Assembly (NCBI GenBank): GCA_027575765.1
Contig: JANBPT010001332.1
Location: 1 to 10,577 of the forward strand
From: Tieghemiomyces parasiticus
Taxonomy: Eukaryota > Kickxellomycota > Dimargaritomycetes > Dimargaritales > Dimargaritaceae
Direction: 5' to 3'
Length of the DNA stretch: 10,577 nt
This document shows, one piece after another, positions 1-6,111 of the stretch (the first letter of the stretch is position 1; the number at the start of each line of letters is the position of its first letter). Both the position numbers and the translations under genes were made by a program. The notes below the pieces were generated by a model. The model was not told the origin of the DNA and did not search any database. It saw only the letters and a program-made list of their open reading frames with translations.

Positions 1-103
1 AGAAACCCCTCACGATTGGCTTGCGTTACACGGAAGACGGACCCAGTGGTCGGCCTTGATCCCATCTCAAGCCTGGGGCCTAGTCCTACCTCTCCGCACG
101 TCC

Positions 104-116
104 CTCTCTCTCTCTC
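104..116. repeat. Short (CT)n tract
   Basis: An uninterrupted CT dinucleotide run of 13 bases lies in the far-upstream flank of the RGS gene. Pyrimidine tracts of this kind are common in fungal promoters. No further role can be read from it. Confidence 0.8.
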
Positions 117-138
117 CCTTACCAGTCAATCAGCCACA

Positions 139-158
139 CCCATCGGCCAGCCGATGGG
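139..158. promoter_or_regulatory. 9-bp palindrome with a 2-base spacer, candidate operator
   Basis: Two perfect 9-base arms, CCCATCGGC and GCCGATGGG, are separated by CA. The core holds CGG-N4-CCG (144-153), an inverted pair of CGG triplets like those bound by dimeric Zn(II)2Cys6 fungal activators. It lies about 575 bases upstream of the RGS start codon and about 370 upstream of the better TATA box, a plausible upstream activating position. The inverted repeat is seen directly; binding by a zinc-cluster factor is inference, and an RNA or DNA hairpin by chance cannot be excluded. Confidence 0.4.
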
Positions 159-234
159 CTGGACTTGCCGTACACAGGTGAACGTATGGGAGCGAGAAGG
201 GGACAGGGGTAACTCGGCAGACACCGCCCGTAGC

Positions 235-242
235 TATTTAAA
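235..242 (+). promoter_or_regulatory. TATTTAAA, alternative TATA element
   Basis: TATTTAAA is a tolerated TATA-box variant. If used, it would give the RGS gene a leader of roughly 400 to 450 bases, all of it free of ATG. It is second choice to the element at 527-533, which matches the consensus better and lies at the same distance from its gene as the TATA element of the neighbouring transporter. Confidence 0.3.
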
Positions 243-526
243 CCGCGCTAATTCGCAATCCCCGACAGGGAGGGGAGCTTAGAATTATATCTACAACATT
301 TACACTATTAACACAGCTACTTCTCTGCGAATCCCTGCGGTGAGCTGTAGATTGCGACGCCTTCGTCTACCATTCATTCTGCCCCAGGTATCCACGATCC
401 GAGTGATTTGCCTAGCTGGTCCTCTGCTACCGATACCATATTTGCACGAGCGGCTATTCTGGATAGAACAATTATATTATTTTTTTTCGAAATCAAACCT
501 TCAATTCATACCTTCCTTCCACTTGT

Positions 527-533
527 TATATAA
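527..533 (+). promoter_or_regulatory. TATATAA, likely core TATA box of the 7TM-RGS gene
   Basis: A consensus TATATAA lies about 200 bases before the ATG at 733 and is followed by a C/T-rich stretch, the usual fungal arrangement of TATA box, pyrimidine tract and start site. A TATA-like element stands at about the same distance from the transporter start codon, which supports this choice. Confidence 0.5.
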
Positions 534-732
534 TATTAAGTTTCCATCCCAGCTTGGCTTCCCCTCGTCACTTTTCTCTGGTCGACTAATCGCTTTACAC
601 ATCCGCATTTTCTTGGCTGTCGACCTGTCCAGCCCGACCCGGGTATACCTCGCCAATTCATCTTCTCTACACCGCCCTCTATAACCTCCCTACTTCGCCG
701 ATACTATCCAGGTACTCCCCACTCAACCAACT

Positions 733-2610
733 ATGGGGCCTGATTTGGAATCGTTCGCGGCCAACCCAGACTTTGACGGGTTCGGCGTCCAGCGACTCAT
801 TGACCTGTACGAGGTTAAGGCCAAAATCCTGATACCAATCATTGCAATCCTGACGTTTCTGTATCTCGGCTCGACGGCGCTCTTCGTCCATCAAAGCCGG
901 CGGTCCCGCGAGCTCCAGCGCCGGTCCGTAACGCTGACCATGGCCGGCTCGGCGACAGGATTCATCGTTTTTATCATCTTTCTACTCCGCTCCATTATCG
1001 ACCTGCCGTGCACCACCCTCATGTGGCCCACCTACCTAGGTCTCCTCCCATGCAACCTGGTGGTCCTTTTAAAGGCCGTCCGCCTGTGGGTCATGAGCGT
1101 GTCCAACCGTGCCAAGGTCATCCGTCTCCAGAACCCCGAACAGCCCGAAACTTTCTGGGAACGCCACCGCAACATCTTTAAGTACGAGAAACTTGACCAG
1201 AGGCTCCTTCTATTCGTCGGTATTCTCAATATCCCCATGACCATTTTCATGATCGTCGTGCTGGCCCGGTCCCCAGTGTACGGCATAGGCAACCGCGACA
1301 TTTTTTGCGACATTTCGTGGGAAATTGTGCCCATCACCGCCGCCCTGGCCCTCCTTATGTTTGTCATTTTCCCTGTTACTCTGTTCAAGATCCGAAACAT
1401 CCAGGACGCGTATCTAATCCGCCATGATATCATCGTGGCCATGGTGTCCAATATCTTACTGATTTCGGCGTTCTACATCATGGAGGCTGCTGTCCCGGCC
1501 ACCATCGAGGTATACTTCAACAGTAACCTGTTCCTGGCCATGGATGCCATCATCTTGCAAATATCTGCGGTGGTCGTACCACTCATCCAGTTCCGTCGTC
1601 GCCGCAACGAGTTTGACGACGACACCGTCGAAAGTAGTCACGCGGGTCTTTCGGCCCATCAGACGTTTGTGCACATCGTCGAGGACCCCGAGTGGCTAAA
1701 GCGGCTGTGTAAGTTCTGCGAACTCAACTTCTGCTCGGAACTCACCCTGTTCCTCATTGAGTACCAGAAGCTCAAGCAGCACATCTGGACGTCCGAGTCG
1801 GTCGAGTTCCATATTAAGGAGAACCTCCTCAAGACCAGTCTGGACTTTGGTGACCACCTCGACCCGGTCTCCACGTTCCCGCCGGAATATACCCAGCATG
1901 CCGTCGTGATCTCCGAGAACGGTGCCACGTCGGTCGCCGTGCCTTGGAAGTCCCAGTCCACCAAGTATCTCGCGGAGGCCAAACCGGAGGAAGAGTGTGG
2001 CAATGACTTTGACCGCCCGGTCTCCTCGACCACGTCGGGCTTCTTCTCCTCCTCCCCCATCTCCGTGGAGAACGTGATGGTCGGACCGCCCCGTCTGATG
2101 GATCGTCTCCTCAAGAAGACCGGATGGGGAAGCGCCCGCACCTCGGCCGATGATTCCTTACGTCAGACCGTCAACGCCGCCGCGGCCGCCATCGCGGCTG
2201 GTTCCATCACCACTCCGCCCATCTTCCCCACCACCACCACGGCCACTACCACGGCCAGAGGCGGCGACGGTACGATCTATCGTACCGACCCCTCGATGGC
2301 CACTCCGCGCGACTTCAGCATCACCAACTCGATCCTCACCGAACTCAACCAGCACCGTGACCGGCCCGTCCAGAGCACCCTCCGCCACCATTACCACCTG
2401 TTTTACCAACGCTTCATCGCTTTCGACGCCATGTGGGAGGTTAACCTCAGCGGACGCACTCGTCGCGCCATCAACGACCTCATGGAGCGCAACGCCCCCA
2501 CCCTGGCCATGTTCGACACTGCTAAGGACGAGGTCTGTCAGCTCATTATTCAGGATATCCTACCCAAGTTCCTAACGGCGCACTTCCACAAGGTGCGCGA
2601 TTTTCAATAA
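733..2610 (+). CDS. Seven-transmembrane protein with a C-terminal, split RGS domain
   Basis: Predicted plasma-membrane regulator of heterotrimeric G-protein signalling: the RGS domain should speed GTP hydrolysis by G-alpha. The 625 residues run as a short N terminus without signal peptide, seven hydrophobic helices (about 31-53, 67-87, 98-121, 157-178, 195-219, 233-254, 261-287), a basic stop (RRRRNEF) and a cytoplasmic RGS domain. The RGS N-terminal half is at 312-352 (FVHIVEDPEW through FLIEYQKLK). The C-terminal half is at 553-617 (FYQRFIAFDA, EVNLSGRTRR, FDTAKDEVCQLI, FL). About 200 mostly polar residues, with an Ala/Thr-rich stretch at 482-510, separate them. The layout is that of fungal 7TM-RGS proteins such as Aspergillus GprK and Magnaporthe Rgs7, and of plant AtRGS1. 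The start is firm: it is the first ATG, an in-frame TAA lies at 682-684, and the context has A at -3 and G at +4. There is no sign of an intron. Oddities: the split domain, and Leu337 where a G-alpha-contacting Asn is usual. The family is sure; ligand and G-alpha partner are unknown. Confidence 0.94.
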   Translation: MGPDLESFAANPDFDGFGVQRLIDLYEVKAKILIPIIAILTFLYLGSTALFVHQSRRSRELQRRSVTLTMAGSATGFIVFIIFLLRSIIDLPCTTLMWPTYLGLLPCNLVVLLKAVRLWVMSVSNRAKVIRLQNPEQPETFWERHRNIFKYEKLDQRLLLFVGILNIPMTIFMIVVLARSPVYGIGNRDIFCDISWEIVPITAALALLMFVIFPVTLFKIRNIQDAYLIRHDIIVAMVSNILLISAFYIMEAAVPATIEVYFNSNLFLAMDAIILQISAVVVPLIQFRRRRNEFDDDTVESSHAGLSAHQTFVHIVEDPEWLKRLCKFCELNFCSELTLFLIEYQKLKQHIWTSESVEFHIKENLLKTSLDFGDHLDPVSTFPPEYTQHAVVISENGATSVAVPWKSQSTKYLAEAKPEEECGNDFDRPVSSTTSGFFSSSPISVENVMVGPPRLMDRLLKKTGWGSARTSADDSLRQTVNAAAAAIAAGSITTPPIFPTTTTATTTARGGDGTIYRTDPSMATPRDFSITNSILTELNQHRDRPVQSTLRHHYHLFYQRFIAFDAMWEVNLSGRTRRAINDLMERNAPTLAMFDTAKDEVCQLIIQDILPKFLTAHFHKVRDFQ

Positions 2611-2653
2611 TGGTGTGGCGTGTCGCGTTCTTTCGCACACATATCTATACCCA

Positions 2654-2682
2654 TTCTCGCTCTCTTTCTCTCTCTCTCTTTT
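2654..2682 (+). repeat. Polypyrimidine tract with (TC)6
   Basis: Twenty-nine bases are all C or T except one G at 2659, and include a (TC)6 run at 2667-2678. The tract begins 44 bases after the RGS stop codon, inside the probable 3' untranslated region. It could be a slippage-prone microsatellite or a binding site for pyrimidine-tract proteins. No function can be assigned. Confidence 0.75.
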
Positions 2683-2965
2683 GCTCCCTTTCCTATGCAT
2701 ATACTCCTTCACAGTGCTCATTTAGCATATAATCCGGGGCTTGATCTTTGCATTTCTCGACCTGCACCTTCTCCCCCCCCCTCCCACCGGTATATAATAC
2801 TCTTGCACGGCAATTTCACTTTCCCTTTTCCTCCCCCTTCCACCCCCTTTTCTGTTTCTTACAAGTGTTCTACGCGGTTGTCTGTATGAACGGATGTCGC
2901 TTCTCCGCAAAGATTCACCTTCCAAACTTAGTGTCTGCCACTGAGTTGTACTATAATGTTTCTTG

Positions 2966-2972
2966 TATATAA
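2966..2972 (+). terminator. TATATAA, possible 3'-processing efficiency element
   Basis: UAUAUA is the known efficiency element for fungal mRNA 3'-end formation. This copy lies 356 bases after the RGS stop and is followed by AAATTG. Another TATATAA at 2791-2797 could serve as well. Which one, if either, sets the RGS mRNA end is not visible. Confidence 0.3.
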
Positions 2973-3066
2973 ATTGTACACAGTCAGTCGGAATAATCCC
3001 GTCACTTCAAGCGCTTCAAGTCCAGCAGAAAAGGGTTCACGTCGCAAGTCCAGTCTGCATCCAGCC

Positions 3067-3109
3067 TCGGCTTCTCTTTTTTAAAAAGGAAAAAAAAAAT
3101 TGAAGCCGA
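3067..3109. terminator. Hairpin near the middle of the convergent intergenic region
   Basis: Arms TCGGCTTC (3067-3074) and GAAGCCGA (3102-3109) pair perfectly. After a 2-by-2 mismatch, six T (3077-3082) can pair with six A (3094-3099), closing a loop of about 11 bases. Because the T and A tracts face each other, either transcript would carry a G/C stem next to a U run. The hairpin lies near the point where strand composition flips from pyrimidine- to purine-rich. A role in 3'-end formation of both genes is inference. Confidence 0.4.
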
Positions 3110-3370
3110 CTGGTCCTGTTCTAAAAAAGGAGGACATCGAATGTTGAGATTTGTTGGCACATTATCTTTATCAATTAATTAGTAGTAAGTGACATTTAAA
3201 GTATTGTTTGCGGTGTGATACGACCGAACGATAAATGGGAGGAAAGAAAATTAAACTTGCGGCGTGAAGCGTCATGATGTGGAGGGGAAGGGGCTCAAAA
3301 GGAGAAGATGCGGAAGCTATTGTACACAAGGTGTAAACAAAACTCACACAAAAGTTGTGTGAGGGGAAAA

Positions 3371-3380
3371 AATAAATAAA
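3371..3380 (+). terminator. AATAAATAAA, A-rich positioning-like element
   Basis: Two overlapping AATAAA hexamers lie in an A-rich tract about 760 bases after the RGS stop. They match the metazoan-type poly(A) signal and the fungal A-rich positioning element, but the distance makes the nearer TATATAA elements better candidates for the RGS gene. Confidence 0.25.
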
Positions 3381-3443
3381 AATTGAAGCGTGGACGGGGC
3401 GTAACAAACAACAGCCCAACCGAAATTATAAGCCCTAGAAGAA

Positions 3444-3472
3444 ACCGTATAATGAAGTGGCATGTATACGGT
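3444..3472. repeat. Perfect 8-bp inverted repeat in the transporter 3' flank
   Basis: ACCGTATA (3444-3451) and TATACGGT (3465-3472) form a perfect 8-bp stem around a 13-base loop. It lies about 340 bases beyond the transporter stop codon in the direction of transcription. It could be a 3'-end element, but one such repeat is expected by chance in a window this long. Confidence 0.4.
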
Positions 3473-3682
3473 AGCGCTGAAAAAGGGGGGTGGGGTGCAT
3501 ATGCGCAGTAATGAGAATGAGGCGGTGGCGGTAAAAAAAAATACTAATACGCAGAATACGCCCTCCCCCGCACGAAAAGCGGTGACTGGCATGCTGAGAG
3601 ATAGGAAAGGGGGGGCGAGAGGTTCAGGGGTGTTGCCAAGGATCCGAAACCCTCGGCGTAACGATGGCACCAAAAGGAAATA

Positions 3683-3720
3683 AGGAGGAGGAAGGGGGGG
3701 GGGTTATCCTCCGCCCTCCT
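3683..3720. repeat. Purine arm, 10-base G run and complementary pyrimidine arm
   Basis: AGGAGG (3683-3688) can pair with CCTCCT (3715-3720), and AGGA (3689-3692) with TCCT (3707-3710). The run of ten G at 3694-3703 falls in the loop. It stands about 90 to 130 bases beyond the transporter stop, so the transporter mRNA would carry the C run. It may be a structured 3' untranslated element or a slippage-prone homopolymer. Confidence 0.45.
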
Positions 3721-3809
3721 CTCTCCCTGTTCCCCCGGCCCCTCCTTTTAGCGGCGTTGCAGTGTGGACAACCGGGCCCGTACGTCATTGATACCACTCC
3801 TTAGCGAGT

Positions 3810-5618
3810 CTAGACGGCCACCACGGCAGGCGTTGCCTTCTGAAGTGGGACGTGCTTGATGAACAGACTGACGATACAGGCGACACCGGCCACGGGAGCG
3901 AGCACAATGAAGATCTGGCGGATGGCACCGACGTAGGCGGTCTGGACCTCGTGTAGGGTATCGGCCGGGATATTGGTGGTGAGCAACAGGGACGGGTTGG
4001 TGGTCACGTCGTGGACGTTGATTCCAGGCACCTGGGCCAACAGGAAGGAAAGGTTGTTATTGAGGATGGCCGACATGGCGGCGATTCCGATGCCGGAGCC
4101 AATGGTCTGGCAGAAACTGAAGCACGACGTGGCGATGGCCACCTCGCTCTCCGGGACGCCAGCTTGGGCCACTAGCATCAGCGTCTGGATGCAGAGACCG
4201 CACCCGGCACCCAGAACGATCAAGAAGCCAATCTCCTTGCCAAGATTTTCGTCGGCCGAGATGAGGGTGAGCAGGGCCAGGCCGACGGTGGACACAGCGA
4301 ATCCCAGCGTAATCATAGGGCGGTAGCTACCGGTCTTACCCGTGATGATACCGCTGACGAGGGCCGCGAATACCATGCTGAGCAGCATGGGGAGTAGCTT
4401 GATGCCAGACATGGTGGCGGTGTTGCCGCGCACGATGGTGTAAAAGACGGGCAGGTAGAAGACAGAGCCGAGCATGATCATACCGATCAGCATGACACTG
4501 AAGCAGGCCAGGCTGAAATTGCGGTAGGCGAACAGGTGCAGCGGGATGATGGGCTCAACGGCGAAGCGGTGCTCGACCACGAAGAACATCACAAAGAAGC
4601 CTACGGATAGGCAGTAGAAGCTGATGATCACGGGGCTGCTCCACGCGTAAGTATTGCCGCCCCACACGGTGGCCAGCAGTAAGAACACGATACCGGCCAG
4701 CAGGGAGGCCACGCCCAGAAAGTCGACGCGGGCAATCTTGGAGCGCAGGTTGCCAGCCCGATGGGGGATGCGGAGAAAGGCCACGATGATGATGAAGGTG
4801 ACGCCACCCACAGGCAGGTTGAAGTAAAAAGTCCAGCGCCACGACACGTTGTCAGTGAAGAGACCGCCAAAGATGGGGCCCAGAACGCTGGCGATGGCGA
4901 ACACGCCTCCAAAGATGCCCAGAAAGAGGGCCCGCTTGTGGATGGGGATGATGTCGGCGACTACGATCATGGGCAGGGAGATGAGGCCCGCGCCGCCAAT
5001 CCCGGCGATGGCACGGCCCACGATGAGGACGGTCATACTGGGGGCAGCGCCGGCGATGGCGCACCCAATCATGAAAGTGACAAGCGACACGGTGATGACC
5101 TGGACACGGCCAAAGATATCGGAGAACCGACCCATCAGCGGCTGGAGCGGAGCGAAGGTGAGCAGGTAGGCCAGGGCAATCCAGCTGACCTGCGAGAAGT
5201 CGTTGAGTCCAATACCGATGGCCGACAAGGCGGTGGCCACGATGGTGATATCAATATAGGCCAGGAAGAGGGATAAGCACAACCCGACCATGATGATAAC
5301 GAGCTGGGTGCCGTGAATCTCGACGGAGGGGCTCTCGCTTGGGGTCACATCTCCACCGTCGGTAGGATCAACGTCATCGGCGCCCAGGACGGCAGGCTCA
5401 CTTTCCTTCTCGCCTTCTAAGGTTGTTTCTGTATTGGCCAGGTCGGAAGAACTGCGTCGACGGGTGTCTTGCGAATGAGAGCGGACGGGGACAATCTTAT
5501 ACTCGCCCTGCTTGGGAGAGCCCTCGCTGTCAGTGTCTATGGGGGTCCCGGCAAGATTGTCGCGCGAGCTATAGCTCGGCACGGCTGTTGAATAGCTATT
5601 AACGGTATCCGCGTTCAT
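3810..5618 (-). CDS. Major facilitator superfamily transporter, DHA2 type with 14 helices
   Basis: Predicted proton-coupled antiporter of the drug:H+ antiporter-2 group, which includes multidrug exporters and the Vba/Fnx1-type vacuolar basic amino acid transporters. The 602 residues start with a polar cytoplasmic tail of about 103 residues, followed by 14 hydrophobic helices. Signature motifs are clear: DITIVATAL in helix 1 (D123), motif A GRFSDIFGR at 163-171, the motif B arginine R202 in GRAIAGIGG, motif C ending GPIFGG at 247-252, and WRWTFYFNLPVGG at 260-272, a DHA2 hallmark. A loop of about 46 residues before the last helix is also usual for DHA2. The motif A region, with SWIALAYLLT before it, resembles the Vba/Fnx1 side, but substrate cannot be settled by eye. 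The start is firm: the context is GCC ATG, and there is no upstream ATG on this strand for over 900 bases. The tail holds RRRSSS (53-58), a protein kinase A-type motif. There is no intron, frameshift or missing key residue. The gene converges on the 7TM-RGS gene, 1.2 kb away. Confidence 0.95.
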   Translation of the reverse strand: MNADTVNSYSTAVPSYSSRDNLAGTPIDTDSEGSPKQGEYKIVPVRSHSQDTRRRSSSDLANTETTLEGEKESEPAVLGADDVDPTDGGDVTPSESPSVEIHGTQLVIIMVGLCLSLFLAYIDITIVATALSAIGIGLNDFSQVSWIALAYLLTFAPLQPLMGRFSDIFGRVQVITVSLVTFMIGCAIAGAAPSMTVLIVGRAIAGIGGAGLISLPMIVVADIIPIHKRALFLGIFGGVFAIASVLGPIFGGLFTDNVSWRWTFYFNLPVGGVTFIIIVAFLRIPHRAGNLRSKIARVDFLGVASLLAGIVFLLLATVWGGNTYAWSSPVIISFYCLSVGFFVMFFVVEHRFAVEPIIPLHLFAYRNFSLACFSVMLIGMIMLGSVFYLPVFYTIVRGNTATMSGIKLLPMLLSMVFAALVSGIITGKTGSYRPMITLGFAVSTVGLALLTLISADENLGKEIGFLIVLGAGCGLCIQTLMLVAQAGVPESEVAIATSCFSFCQTIGSGIGIAAMSAILNNNLSFLLAQVPGINVHDVTTNPSLLLTTNIPADTLHEVQTAYVGAIRQIFIVLAPVAGVACIVSLFIKHVPLQKATPAVVAV

Positions 5619-5827
5619 GGCAAGGTTGCTCGGATGGAGGGGGGGGTGATATTTGAAAGGTCGCAGGAGAGGGGTTGTAAGGCTGGACCGGCAAATCGGA
5701 AATTAGGGGGCACCTGAGAGCGGGACCCGGTGGGTATCCTGTCGCTGAAGGGACGGCGCGGTGCGTACAAACAAGCGAAGGTCGTCAGAGTGGGGGGGCA
5801 GGAACGGATAAGGAAGACGGCGGGCCA
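5619..5827 (-). promoter_or_regulatory. ATG-free 5' leader region of the transporter
   Basis: This is the 209 bases between the TATA-like element and the start codon. On the coding strand it is pyrimidine-rich and has no ATG in any frame; on the plus strand this shows as the absence of CAT. The ATG-free stretch actually continues to 6536. The mRNA start most likely lies in the distal half of this segment. Confidence 0.55.
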
Positions 5828-5848
5828 ATATATATATCTATATATATA
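5828..5848 (-). promoter_or_regulatory. (AT)5-C-(TA)5 element, likely TATA box of the transporter
   Basis: Ten bases of alternating AT, one C, and ten bases of alternating TA form a near-perfect 21-base palindrome containing several TATATA cores. It lies 209 bases before the transporter ATG, almost the same spacing as TATATAA has to the 7TM-RGS start. A CCAAT pentamer overlaps its plus-strand left edge (5825-5829). The element is symmetric, so direction comes only from the neighbouring gene. It may also be a length-variable microsatellite. Confidence 0.55.
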
Positions 5849-6099
5849 GCAACACACAGAAGTGAAAAAGGAGAGGCGAGAAATAACAGGGGTATGGAAG
5901 GAGGAGAACAGGGAGGATACACGTGTAGGTGATAAATGAAGGGGTCAACTCGAGTGGGTTAACGGGACCGAGGATAGGAGTAGAGGAGGGTGAAGATATA
6001 GAGAGTTTGGGTGGTCGTTCGTGTCGCGAAGGGGGAGGGGGACGGTCACAAACAACGCGGTGGGTCGAAACGAAGTGGATATGGCAGAGGGAGCGGAGT

Positions 6100-6111
6100 G
6101 CCGGCGCCGGC
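6100..6111. promoter_or_regulatory. 12-base palindrome GCCGGCGCCGGC, candidate zinc-cluster site
   Basis: This perfect palindrome fits CCGG-NN-CCGG, the everted CCG-N4-CGG arrangement bound by the yeast Zn(II)2Cys6 activator Leu3. It lies about 480 bases upstream of the transporter start codon. The match is exact, but short GC-rich palindromes are expected by chance in DNA of this composition, and it is not known here that a Leu3-like factor exists. Confidence 0.35.

Larger units (their letters stand above)
189..732 (+). promoter_or_regulatory. Promoter and ATG-free 5' leader of the 7TM-RGS gene
   Basis: There is no ATG in any plus-strand frame between the one at 186-188 and the start codon at 733, a stretch of 544 bases. 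The tract is pyrimidine-rich, especially from 535 to 732, as is common between TATA box and start codon in fungal promoters. It contains two TATA-like elements, TATTTAAA at 235-242 and TATATAA at 527-533. The transcript therefore probably begins inside this tract and carries no upstream ORF. The transcription start is not determined by the sequence. Confidence 0.6.
2611..3809. other. Gene-free region between convergent genes (3' flanks)
   Basis: These 1.2 kb separate two stop codons facing each other. Open frames here are short, low in complexity and unlike any protein. The plus strand is pyrimidine-rich to about 2870, mixed to about 3110, and purine-rich from about 3120 to 3710, so each gene's 3' flank is pyrimidine-rich in its own sense. 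The region holds CT tracts, TATATAA elements at 2791 and 2966, an A-rich AATAAATAAA, three inverted repeats and a 10-base G run. It most likely contains both 3' untranslated regions and both polyadenylation sites. Confidence 0.7.

Noticed and set aside
340..684. Open frame of 114 codons ahead of the RGS gene
   Set aside because: It starts at GTG, has no ATG, and lies in the pyrimidine-rich promoter and leader; no protein features are visible.
1032..2409. Several open frames on the opposite strand and in other frames within the 7TM-RGS gene
   Set aside because: They are shadows of a GC-rich coding sequence; only the long forward frame has family motifs.
2886..2972. 28-codon frame behind the RGS gene
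   Set aside because: It has poor start context (T at -3), is very short, has no recognisable features and lies in the probable 3' untranslated region.
3017..3053. Direct repeat CAAGTCCAG twice
   Set aside because: Nine bases repeated once at 28-base spacing is weak, with no target-site or array structure around it.
4555..5276. Alternative frames inside the transporter gene, including plus-strand frames of 95 to 171 codons
   Set aside because: They are shadows of the DHA2 transporter, whose motifs are continuous in one frame.
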